A DNA stretch of 64,000 bases from UBA9676 sp963741615 (GTDB taxonomy: Bacteria > Actinomycetota > Actinomycetes > Streptosporangiales > Streptosporangiaceae): the NCBI GenBank assembly GCA_963741615.1, contig CAVUIU010000024.1, forward strand, positions 117,481 through 181,480, written 5' to 3'. This document shows positions 51,789-59,879 of the stretch, one piece after another. Each line of letters begins with the position of its first letter. The first letter of the stretch is position 1. The notes beneath the pieces are model-generated. The model saw only the letters and a list, made by a program, of their open reading frames with translations. It was not told where the DNA came from and searched no databases. The position numbers were made by a program, and so were the translations under genes.

Positions 51789-51906
51789 TTAGGTGATGTC
51801 GAAGGCGTTGAGGGCGGCCTTCCACCGGTTGGTCCACCGCTGGCGGCCCTTCCCGGTCGGGTCCAGGCTCATGATCGCCAGGTAGAGGCACTTGAGGGCG
51901 GGGCGG
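51789..51906 (-). pseudogene. C-terminal fragment of the split IS256 transposase
   Basis: The minus strand reads ALKCLYLAIMSLDPTGKGRQ, then RWTNRWKAALNAFDIT and stop, which is the standard end of actinobacterial IS256 transposases. It continues the N-terminal part at 53161-54305 once the IS30 insertion is removed. Confidence 0.88.
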
Positions 51907-53160
51907 ATTCAACCGGTTAGCGCAACACCGGGTGGGTTCTCGGACTCTGAGAGTAGCTGATCCAGAGCCTCGGCCGGGGTTCGCCAGCCGAGTCGCTTAC
52001 GAGGCCTGTTGTTTAGTTGGGCAGCGACGAAGCCGAGGTAGTCGCGGTGATAGCCGGATAGGTCGGTGCTCTTCGGAAAGTACTGACGCAGCAGGCCGTT
52101 CGTGTTCTCGCTGGTTGCCCGCTGCCACGGCGAGTGGGGGTCGCAGAAGTAGATCGCAAGCTCGGTGGCGCTCGCGATCGCGACGTGGTTTGCCATCTCG
52201 ATTCCCTGGTCCCATGCGAGGGTCCGGCGCAGGGTGGCGGGCAGATGGCTCATCGCCCCGGCCATCGCCTCCTGCACCGCCTCAGCGCCATGACCGTTCG
52301 GCAGGTGCAGCAGCGTCACGTAGCCGGTGGCTCGCTCGACGAGTGTGCCAATCGCGGACTTGTTCTCCGCCCCGGTAATGAGGTCCCCCTCCCAGTGCCC
52401 TGGAACCGCACGATCAGCGGCCTCCGCGGGACGCTCGGCGATGTTGACCATGCCAGTGATGCGTCCGCGCCGTTCGGTTGCCCGCCGGGTCTTGCGTAGC
52501 GCTCGCCCGGTCCGCAGGCATGTCACCAGCTCTCGGCGCAGGCCACCACGGCCTTGCACGTAGAGGCAGCGATAGATCGTCTCGTGGGAGATGCGCATCG
52601 TCTGGTCGTCTGCGTAGTCGATCAGCAGGCGGTAGCTGATCTGCTCGGGGCTGTCCTTGGCATGCAACCGATTCTGCACGTGCTCACGCAGCCTGTCATT
52701 GCGCTCGAGCACCCGTGCCTTCGGGCGCCGGGAGCGTTGGTCAGCCAGGGCCTGAGCCACGGTGGCTCGATAGCCGGACTTGCGGCGCACGGTCCCACGG
52801 CGCAGCTCCCGGCTGATCGTTGAAGGTGACCGGCCGAGAGCGACCGCGATCGCTCGCACTCCCTCACCGGCCGCGCGACGGCAGGCGATCTCCTCGCGTT
52901 CGCCGAGCGAGAGCCGGCGCACGGTGACCGGTTGCGGAGACGACGAGAAATCCGGGGGCATCACCCCGCCAACGTGGCGGAACCACCGCCATGCGACCGT
53001 GATCGACACGCCGGCACAAGAGGCCGCTTCCGCGACCACCATCCCCGACCGGATCGCAGCCCAGAACTCACGCTGCACCGCGACCGGAATCGCAGGCCGC
53101 CCGCCAACGCTCACACAGCACCTCCGTCATCGAGGTGTTGCGTTGACCCGTTGAGCTCAC
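51907..53160. mobile_element. IS30-family element inserted in the IS256 transposase
   Basis: Imperfect inverted repeats (18 of 22 matches) lie at 51909-51930 (TCAACCGGTTAGCGCAACAC) and 53133-53154 (complement: TCAACGGGTCAACGCAACAC). GCGG occurs just outside both ends (51903-51906 and 53161-53164) and may be the target duplication. About five extra bases at the left junction remain unexplained. Confidence 0.82.
51909..53114 (-). CDS. IS30-family transposase
   Basis: A 401-residue transposase. The helix-turn-helix region LSLGEREEIACRRAAGEGVRAIAVALGRSPSTISRELRR is the IS30 signature. The DDE core follows: GHWEGDLITGAENKSAIGTLVERA (first Asp), LAWDQGIEMANH (second Asp) and SENTNGLLRQYFPK (Glu). 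The frame is intact and the stop overlaps the left inverted repeat. It is the youngest layer of the nest, since it interrupts the IS256 gene. Confidence 0.93.
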   Translation of the reverse strand: MSVGGRPAIPVAVQREFWAAIRSGMVVAEAASCAGVSITVAWRWFRHVGGVMPPDFSSSPQPVTVRRLSLGEREEIACRRAAGEGVRAIAVALGRSPSTISRELRRGTVRRKSGYRATVAQALADQRSRRPKARVLERNDRLREHVQNRLHAKDSPEQISYRLLIDYADDQTMRISHETIYRCLYVQGRGGLRRELVTCLRTGRALRKTRRATERRGRITGMVNIAERPAEAADRAVPGHWEGDLITGAENKSAIGTLVERATGYVTLLHLPNGHGAEAVQEAMAGAMSHLPATLRRTLAWDQGIEMANHVAIASATELAIYFCDPHSPWQRATSENTNGLLRQYFPKSTDLSGYHRDYLGFVAAQLNNRPRKRLGWRTPAEALDQLLSESENPPGVALTG

Positions 53161-54305
53161 GCGGCCTGCTCGGTGGGGAAATGACCGCGGGCGTTCACTG
53201 CGCGCCGCAGCCGGGCGTTGATTGATTCGATCGCATTTGTGGTGCAGATGACGGTCCTTATTTCCCGGTCGAAGGCCAGGAACGGCACGAATTCCGCCCA
53301 CGCGTTCTCCCACAGCCGTATGATGGCCGGGTACCGTTTCTCCCACTTGCTGGAGAATTCGGCGAACCGGTCAAGCGCTTCCGCCTCGGACGCCGCGGTG
53401 TAGACGGGCTTGAGGTCTTTCGCGATCTGCCCCCCGTCACGCTTGGAGGCGTACTTGAACGAATTCCGCAAAAGATGAACAATGCAGGTTTGCACGATTG
53501 TCTTCTCCCACACGGTGCTCACCGCATCAGGCAGGCCTTTCAGCCCGTCGCAGACCAGCATGCACACGTCCCGCACACCGCGGTTCTTGATTTCCGACAA
53601 GACCCGCAGCCAGAACTTCGCGCCTTCCCCGTCCCCGTGCTCGCCGGCCCACAGTCCCAGCACGTCACGCTCCCCGTCCACGGTGACGCCCAGCGCCAGG
53701 TAGATAGGCCGGTTGGCGACCTGGCCCTCCCGGATCTTCACATTAATGGCGTCGATGAAAAGCACCGCGTAGACCGGATCGAGCGGCCGGTTCTGCCAGT
53801 CCGCCAGGCCTTCCATGACCCGGTCGGTTATGGCCGTGATCGTCTGCTTCGAGACGTCTGCGCCGTAGACCTCGGCCAGATGCGCGCAGATCTCCCCATG
53901 GGTCAGCCCTTTCGCGGACAGGGAAATCACCATCTCGTTGACCCCGGTCAGCCGCCGCTGCCTTTTGGCGACGATTCTCGGCTCGAAGCTGGAATCACGG
54001 TCCCGCGGCACCGAAATCTCCACCGGGCCCGTCTCGGTGAGCACGGTCTTGGCGCGGCGGCCATTGCGGGAATTGCTGCCGTTGCGGCCCTCCGGGTCGT
54101 GCTTGCCGTAGCCCAGGTGGTCATCCAGCTCGCCCTCCAGGGCGCCCTCGACCACCATCTTGGTCAGCTTGCCCAGCAGCCCGCCCTCGCCGGTCATCTT
54201 CAGCCCGCCGGTGCGGGCCCGCTCGGTAAGCTCCCGCAGCAGCTGCTCATCGGCGGCCGAGAGCTCCGCTCCGTCCTCGTCATGGCTGGTCGTCACGTCC
54301 GTCAC
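53161..54305 (-). pseudogene. N-terminal part of the IS256-family (Mutator-type) transposase, split by IS30
   Basis: The first 380 residues of an IS256 transposase: LKMTGEGGLLGKLTKMVVEGALEGELDDHLGY, then the DDE core with AVLFIDAINVKIREG (first Asp), DVCMLVCDGLKGLPDAVSTVW (second Asp) and TTNAIESINARLRRAVNARGHFP (Glu). The frame stops within IS30 sequence (TGA at 53157) just after TEQAA. The remaining 38 residues are at 51789-51906. The catalytic residues are all present, but the truncated protein is unlikely to work. Confidence 0.9.
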
Positions 54306-54351
54306 TGGTGTCTCCTCCGTCTCGGGAGTTACACCGTTGAATTTACATCCC

Positions 54352-54359
54352 CATCGCCC
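54352..54359. repeat. 8-bp target-site duplication of the IS256 element, right
   Basis: CATCGCCC follows the right inverted repeat and matches 49932-49939. Confidence 0.85.
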
Positions 54360-54502
54360 TGACAGGCTGCCCGCGGTACCGCGCCTGGTGCTGGGCGCCG
54401 TGTGATGCTGGGGCTGGCGTCCCTGGCTGGTGCCGAAAGCCCGGCTGCCGGTGGACTTCTGGCTCTGCCTGCGGCAATGCGGTTTGGTGAATCATCGAGA
54501 AT

Positions 54503-56869
54503 GTGGCTGTCGTTCGTGTCCGCGATGGGGGGCTGTGGCTGGCCCGGCATAATGCGCTCGTGCTGCTGGCGGTCATCGCATCCGGGCTGGCTGCGGGTGG
54601 GGTGCTGTGGCTCGCGGGCGCTGAGGGCGTGGGGGATGCGGCCTGGATAGCTGCCGGGCTGTGCGGGGTTGGGTATTCGCTGTGGTCGATGGCCGACAGC
54701 CTTCGCCATGGCCGGTTGGGCGTGGATGTGATCGCGCTGCTGGCTCTTGCTGGCGCGCTGGCTGTCGGGGAGTACCTGGCTGCTGCGGTGATCAGCGTGA
54801 TGGTGGCCAGCGGGCGGGCGCTGGAAGCGTGGGCTGCCGGGCGTGCCCGCCGCGACTTGCAGGCTCTGCTGGAGCGGGCGCCCAGAATCGCACGCCGTTA
54901 CCGGGGCGGCGCTTTGGAGTCCGTGCCGCTGGACGCGGTTGTCCCAGGTGACCTGCTGCTGGTGGCACCGGGCGAGGTTATTCCGGTCGACGGCACGGTG
55001 GCCGGCGGCGCGGCGGTCCTGGATGAGTCGGCGCTGACCGGCGAGCCGCTTCCCGTCGAGCGGGCGCAGGGTGAGGCGGTGCGCAGCGGCGTGGTGAATG
55101 CGGGGGGGCCGCTTGATCTGCTGGCTACGGCCAGGGCCGCCGACAGCACCTACGCCGGGATCGTCCGCCTGGTATCGGAGGCAGAGCAATCGCAAGCCCC
55201 GTTCGTCCGGCTGGCCGACCGGTACGCGCTGTGGTTCCTGCTGGTAAGCCTGGCCGCGGCCGGAGCCGCATGGGCAGTCGCCGGGGCTGAGCGGGCAGTG
55301 GCGGTCCTGGTCGTGGCCACCCCGTGCCCGCTCATCCTGGCTGCCCCGGTCGCCCTGGTGTCGGGGCTGTCGGTCGCCGCTCGCCGCGGCGTGGTCGTCA
55401 AAGGCGGCGGCGTGCTGGAGCGCCTCGCGCAGTGCACGACGCTGCTGCTGGACAAGACCGGGACGCTGACCCGCGGCCGTCCGGCGCTGGCCGCCATCGT
55501 CGCGGCTGGCCCGCTGCCCGCTGAGGAGGTTCTGCGCCTGGCCGCGTCCTTGGACCAGGTGTCCCAGCACGTTCTGGCCAGCGCCGTGGTGCACGCGGCC
55601 GCGGAACGCAACTGCGAGCTGGTCCTGCCCGGGCAGGTCGACGAGGTCGCTGGGCAGGGCATCCGGGGGGTAGTCGCGGGCCACCAGGTCGCCGTGGGCA
55701 AGGCCGGCTGGGCCCAGGTGACCGGCTCGCCCCTGTGGGCGAAGACAGCCCGCCGCCAGGCACGGCTGGACGGGGCGCTGACGGTGTTCGTCGCGGTTGA
55801 CGGCGAGCCGGCCGGGGTGCTGGTGCTGGACGACCCGGTCCGGCCCGACGCGGCCCGGACCATCCGCTCACTGCGGCGGGGCGGCATCAGCCGGATCGTG
55901 ATGGTGACCGGGGACCGTGCGGAAGTCGCTGGCACGGTCGGCGCGGCCATCGGCGTGGATGATGTGCTCGCCGACCGCAGCCCCGCGGACAAGCTCGACG
56001 CGGTCCGCATGGAGCGCCGCCGCGCGCCCACGATCATGGTCGGGGATGGGATCAACGACGCTCCAGCACTGGCGCTGGCGGACGTGGGGGTGGCCATGGG
56101 CGCCCGGGGCGCGACCGCCTCATCCGAAGCCGCTGACGCGGTGCTCACTGTCAACCGGCTCGACCGCGTCGGCGAGGTGGCGGCGCTGGCCCGCCGCACC
56201 CGCCGGATCGCGCTGCAGAGCGTTCTTGCCGGGATGGCGATGTCGCTGGCTGCCATGGGCGTGGCCGCTGTGGGCCTGTTGCCAGCGGTATGGGGGGCGC
56301 TGCTGCAGGAAGCCATCGATGTGGCAGTGATACTGAACGCCCTGCGCGCGCTGCGGCCGGGTAGCAGCAGCACCCGGCTGGCCGCGGCGGACGTGACGCT
56401 CACGCGGCGCTTCCAGGGCGAGCACGAGAGGATCCGGGCCGGCATCAGCCAGCTGCGCGATGCTGCGGACTGTCTGGGCTTCATCCCCGCCGGCGATGCG
56501 ATGGCCCGGGTCAGGGACGTGTACCGGCTGCTCGTGGAGCAGATCGGGCCGCACGAGCAGGCCGAGGAGGAAGAACTCTACCCGGCGCTTGACCGTCTCC
56601 TCGGCGGGAACCAGCCGACAGCCACCATGAGCAGGGCGCACGCCGAGATCACCCACCAGATCAGGCGGCTCGGCCAGCTCCTCGACGACATCGGCAACAA
56701 CGACCCCGACGACGCCGACATAGCCGACCTGCGCGGCCTGCTCTACGGGCTGCACGCCATCCTCCGGCTGCACACCGCCCAAGAGGACGAAAGCTACCTC
56801 TCGCTGGCCGACGATCCCGGTCAGGCGCCGGGCCATCACCACCGGGTACCGGCCGGGGGCCGGGCATGA
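54503..56869 (+). CDS. P1B-5-type metal-transporting ATPase fused to a hemerythrin domain
   Basis: A 788-residue fusion. The ATPase part has TGEP (179-182), the membrane motif TPCPL (273-277) where Cu/Zn pumps have CPC, DKTGTLT (Asp317) and GDGINDAP (515-522). The usual HP dipeptide of P1B pumps is replaced (SQHVLA). There is no N-terminal metal-binding domain. Residues about 635-770 form an HHE hemerythrin domain: EHERI, GPHEQAEEEELYP, RAHAEI, LHAILRLHTAQEDESY provide the di-iron ligands. This combination is the P1B-5 class (Nia-like), linked to Ni or Fe export and O2/iron sensing. The GTG start at 54503 has a weak ribosome site. Confidence 0.88.
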   Translation: MAVVRVRDGGLWLARHNALVLLAVIASGLAAGGVLWLAGAEGVGDAAWIAAGLCGVGYSLWSMADSLRHGRLGVDVIALLALAGALAVGEYLAAAVISVMVASGRALEAWAAGRARRDLQALLERAPRIARRYRGGALESVPLDAVVPGDLLLVAPGEVIPVDGTVAGGAAVLDESALTGEPLPVERAQGEAVRSGVVNAGGPLDLLATARAADSTYAGIVRLVSEAEQSQAPFVRLADRYALWFLLVSLAAAGAAWAVAGAERAVAVLVVATPCPLILAAPVALVSGLSVAARRGVVVKGGGVLERLAQCTTLLLDKTGTLTRGRPALAAIVAAGPLPAEEVLRLAASLDQVSQHVLASAVVHAAAERNCELVLPGQVDEVAGQGIRGVVAGHQVAVGKAGWAQVTGSPLWAKTARRQARLDGALTVFVAVDGEPAGVLVLDDPVRPDAARTIRSLRRGGISRIVMVTGDRAEVAGTVGAAIGVDDVLADRSPADKLDAVRMERRRAPTIMVGDGINDAPALALADVGVAMGARGATASSEAADAVLTVNRLDRVGEVAALARRTRRIALQSVLAGMAMSLAAMGVAAVGLLPAVWGALLQEAIDVAVILNALRALRPGSSSTRLAAADVTLTRRFQGEHERIRAGISQLRDAADCLGFIPAGDAMARVRDVYRLLVEQIGPHEQAEEEELYPALDRLLGGNQPTATMSRAHAEITHQIRRLGQLLDDIGNNDPDDADIADLRGLLYGLHAILRLHTAQEDESYLSLADDPGQAPGHHHRVPAGGRA

Positions 56870-57099
56870 GCAGGCCCGGTGCCCCGTGCTGTGCTGCCGC
56901 AGCAGGCTTCAGCTGGGCCGCAGGCCAGCGCCGGGGGGCGCAAGCGCTGGGGAGCCTGTGGTGAGCGACGTCGGCATCCGGCAATTCCGGGTACCTCACC
57001 TCCATGGTGGTCACCATCGGCCTGGGGCTGACGCTAGCCCGACGCTAGCCCCCGCGGTCGGCGCGGTAAGCCGCATCCGCAGGAAGAACTGACACCCGC

Positions 57100-57560
57100 G
57101 GCTGGCCTCGCCAAGGCGAACAGCCCGCGGGCTGGGGACGAACGGCACTGCCTTGCTCCAGCCGGCGCGCTTCAACGTCGGCGTGCTGCGCTGGACGTGG
57201 CACGTGCAGTACTACGCCCACGGCGTGCCCGGCACCGACCGCATCCGCCGTCCAGCTTGAAGGAAGTCCATGAGTACCCGGCCCACCGCGCCCGAGTACC
57301 CGGAGCGGCTGTCCCGCGGTCTGGTCCTGGTGAAATGGTGGCTGCTTTGCCGTCCCGCAGTACATTATCGCCGGCCTGCTCGCCGGCGACGGTCTCCACG
57401 CGGCCGGGTGGCTTGGCAGCGAGAACTTCCCCGGCCGGCGGCGGCCTGATCGGCATCGTGGTGCTGATCGGCGGGTGATCCTCGCCCTCACCGGCGGCTG
57501 CCTCGCCCATCTTCGGCTTCGTCCCCCGCATGAACCGCTGGGTGCTGCGGGTCGCCGCAG
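57100..57560 (+). pseudogene. Remnants of DUF4389-type membrane protein genes
   Basis: Two pieces. 57131-57260 encodes ARFNVGVLRWTWHVQYYAHGVPGTDR, a conserved internal motif of DUF4389 proteins, and stops. From ATG 57270 a new copy begins STRPTAPEYPERLSRGLVLVKWWLL, then shifts frame (PQYIIAGLLAGDGLHAAGWL) and later shows NRWVLRVAA, another family motif. Several frameshifts and deletions separate these parts, so no full protein is encoded. Confidence 0.65.
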
Positions 57561-57717
57561 CTGAGGTCGTGCGGGATGCCGATCGCGCCGATCCGGCTGG
57601 CGTGGCTTCTGCAGTAGCCCTTGGTCACGCGGTTAAGGACATGCGACCCTGCGCGATGAACCGACGGCCCGCAATGCTGATAGACGGGTCCTGACCTCGT
57701 CAGAACAACAGGTCGCT

Positions 57718-57969
57718 ATGGGCGGAATGATGAGCACGATGGGCGGCTGGATACTTCTGTGGATCCTGCTGGCCCTGGCCGTGGGAGTTACTGGTGGCAT
57801 CGTGATCGCGCGGGGCGTGCACAGCCGGCGCAGCGCCGCACCGCCCCCGATTTCCCTTGCCGAATTGCCCGCTGTGCGGGAAGCCAAAGATGCCCTGCGG
57901 CTGCGGTACGCCAACGGCGAGATCAGCCGGGAGGACTACCTGCAGGGCAGGGTCGAGCTGGAAGACTGA
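57718..57969 (+). CDS. SHOCT-domain membrane protein
   Basis: An 83-residue protein. One N-terminal transmembrane helix (GGWILLWILLALAVGVTGGIVIA) is followed by a short linker and a C-terminal SHOCT motif (AKDALRLRYANGEISREDYLQGRVELED). SHOCT segments often end small membrane proteins and may mediate oligomerisation. ATG 57718 gives an N-terminus rich in Met and Gly. Function unknown. It lies among metal- and membrane-related genes on the same strand. Confidence 0.82.
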   Translation: MGGMMSTMGGWILLWILLALAVGVTGGIVIARGVHSRRSAAPPPISLAELPAVREAKDALRLRYANGEISREDYLQGRVELED

Positions 57970-58014
57970 CTCACCTAACTGCTGCCATCGCAGGAGCCCA
58001 TCGGCCCCTTCTGG

Positions 58015-58668
58015 TCATGGCCTTGCATCGTTTTCCGGGCGGACGGCCAGGATGTAGCGCAGCAGGGGCAGTTCGCCGGAGGACTCGACCCGGTACCCGG
58101 CTGTGGCGGCGAGTTCCTCCGGGGGGACGACGGTGGCGGAGGCGCGCCGCATCCGCCGTCCGCCGGGATGCAGCGGGAGCGGCCGCCGGGAGGGGTCGAA
58201 GTCCGCGACCAGCAAGCGCCCGCCGAGTTTGGTCACCCGGTACATCTCGCGCAATGCGGCCTCCCGCTTCCGCGCGGGAACATGGTGGAGGGCGAGCGTG
58301 CAGGTGACGACGTCAAACGAGGAATCCGGCAGGCCCAGGTCCTGCGCGACGCCAACGGTGAACGTCATGGCCCGCAGTGCGCGGCGCCGCGCGTACGCGA
58401 TCGCCGCCTCCGACGGGTCCACCCCCGTGACGTGACCGGCCGGCCCCGCGGCGGCGGCCAGCTTCCTGGCGAGGTACCCGCCACTCGACCCCACGTCCAG
58501 AACCGAATCCCCCGGCCGCACCCCGCTCAGAGAGACGATCCGCCGGTACACGCGGCTGCGGCGCCCGGCGAACGCGATCTGGCTCACCACCTCGTTCAAC
58601 CGGAAGTGGTCGATCGTGGTGCCCTTGCCGCGCTGCCCTCTGTGCAAGCGCTGGAGCGTGTCATGCAC
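58015..58668 (-). CDS. Class I SAM-dependent methyltransferase
   Basis: A 217-residue enzyme with a Rossmann-type methyltransferase fold: motif I DSVLDVGSSGGYLARKLA, the acidic loop GHVTGVDPSEAAIAYARRRA, DVVTCTLALHHVPARKREAALREMYRV and GGRLLVADFDPS. This matches the Methyltransf_11/UbiE-like group that methylates small molecules. GGGAGG lies before the ATG. It is divergent from the TetR gene, and two perfect operators lie between, so it is very likely repressed by that regulator. The substrate is unknown; a detoxification or natural-product role fits the TetR pairing. Confidence 0.85.
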   Translation of the reverse strand: MHDTLQRLHRGQRGKGTTIDHFRLNEVVSQIAFAGRRSRVYRRIVSLSGVRPGDSVLDVGSSGGYLARKLAAAAGPAGHVTGVDPSEAAIAYARRRALRAMTFTVGVAQDLGLPDSSFDVVTCTLALHHVPARKREAALREMYRVTKLGGRLLVADFDPSRRPLPLHPGGRRMRRASATVVPPEELAATAGYRVESSGELPLLRYILAVRPENDARP

Positions 58669-58691
58669 GGAATCCTCCCTCGCCCTTGTAA

Positions 58692-58723
58692 CTTAGTTGC
58701 CACTAAGCTTAGTGATGACTAAG
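58692..58723. promoter_or_regulatory. Two adjacent perfect 16-bp operators between the methyltransferase and TetR genes
   Basis: CTTAGTTGCCACTAAG (58692-58707) is followed immediately by CTTAGTGATGACTAAG (58708-58723). Both are CTTAGT-N4-ACTAAG inverted repeats. The pair lies in the 86-bp divergent intergenic region, about 30 bp from the TetR start, and is the obvious binding site for the TetR dimers. Confidence 0.88.
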
Positions 58724-58754
58724 TTTCCGCGCAAGATGAAGACGGACGGCGGAC

Positions 58755-59513
58755 ATGGATCGCGACAGAGATGGCAAGGCGCCCAGCAGAACCCGCCTGC
58801 CCGCGGCCAAGCGCCGGGAAACGATCCTGCGCGCCGCCACCGAGGTGTTCGCCCAGGCCGGTTACCGCGCCGGGAAGGTCTCCGACGTGGCGGCCCGGGT
58901 CGGCGTCACCGAGCCAGTGATCTTCCAGAACTTCGGCTCCAAGGCCGCGCTATTCGCCGCCGTTCTGGAGCGTGCCGCCGCTGAGATCCGGGCATCGCTT
59001 GACGACCGGGCCGCAGGCTTCGGCTCAGCGTCCGGGCTGCTGGCCCATGTGCTTACTCCGTTCGCACACGAGCGGCCAGGCCAGACCACGACCGATCCCG
59101 CCGCCCGGCACGCAGACACCGAGCATGTAGGCGCGGCCTACGGCGTGCTCTTCGCCGACGCGACCGCGCTGACCACCGAGCCCGAGCTGACCGAGCCCGC
59201 CCGCAACGCCTTCCGCGCGATCGCCGCCCACCTGGCCGACCTGATCCAGCGCGCCCAGGCCGACGGGGGTGTCCGCCCCGACGCCGCCCCCGAGGCCGCC
59301 GCCTGGCTGCTGCTGTCCGTGCTGTCCGCCCGCCGGATCCGCGCGGCGGCCATGCCCGCCGACCTTGAACCCGCGGTCACTGCCCTCGCGCTCCGAGCGC
59401 TCGCGCTACCCGCCGCCGCGGCACGCGGCCACGATCAAACGCCACCGGACACCCCAGGTCCCCAATTCGCGCGTGACGCCGCGGACTCGCAGCGCCGGAC
59501 AGGGCACAAGTGA
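58755..59513 (+). CDS. TetR-family transcriptional regulator
   Basis: A 252-residue repressor. The N-terminal helix-turn-helix (RETILRAATEVFAQAGYRAGKVSDVAARVGVTEPVIFQNFGSKAALFAAVLE) covers residues 20-70. The rest is the variable helical ligand domain, with an unusual disordered tail of about 40 residues (ARGHDQTPPDTPGPQFARD). ATG at 58755. It is divergent from the methyltransferase and presumably controls both genes through the tandem CTTAGT-N4-ACTAAG operators. The ligand is unknown. Confidence 0.88.
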   Translation: MDRDRDGKAPSRTRLPAAKRRETILRAATEVFAQAGYRAGKVSDVAARVGVTEPVIFQNFGSKAALFAAVLERAAAEIRASLDDRAAGFGSASGLLAHVLTPFAHERPGQTTTDPAARHADTEHVGAAYGVLFADATALTTEPELTEPARNAFRAIAAHLADLIQRAQADGGVRPDAAPEAAAWLLLSVLSARRIRAAAMPADLEPAVTALALRALALPAAAARGHDQTPPDTPGPQFARDAADSQRRTGHK

Positions 59514-59879
59514 AGATTTCGCAGGCCCCGCTGCTGGCGCCGAAGGCAGTGCTCGCAGCCGTTGACGCGGCCCGGGCGACCCGGAACCTCTCACATTCAC
59601 CACGCCAGAACATCCATTCGGCACCACACCATCAGCCACCAAGGGCACGAGACGAGCGCGCCATAACGGCGGCTACTTGCGCGGTGACGTTGATCAGAGC
59701 TAGTCACTGAACGTGATCGATCTCGGACTCAACATGCCTGCCTGGGCCCCGGCCGCCGGTCGTCATGGCCATCCATCTCTCGGCCCTCCTCAGCGGCGTT
59801 GTGTGCAGATTATCGCAACCAATCCACTGTTGGCGTTCACCTGGTGACGGCTAGCCAGGGATGCACAGGCAGGGGGGTG
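59514..59879. other. Intergenic region between convergent TetR and DUF2252 genes
   Basis: About 365 bp, somewhat richer in A and T than its neighbours. I see no gene with a ribosome site and no clear terminator. Confidence 0.5.

Larger units (their letters stand above)
49940..54351. mobile_element. IS256-family element carrying nested IS110 and IS30 insertions
   Basis: The ends are related inverted repeats: GGGTCTGTCAAGTCTTCGGT... at 49940 and, on the minus strand from 54351, GGGATGTAAATTCAACGGTG..., both leading into CGGTGTAACT. CATCGCCC flanks both sides as the 8-bp target duplication usual for IS256. The transposase (minus strand) is split: its first 380 codons at 53161-54305 and its last about 38 codons at 51789-51906, with an IS30 between. 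An IS110 lies between the transposase stop and the left repeat. Confidence 0.85.
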
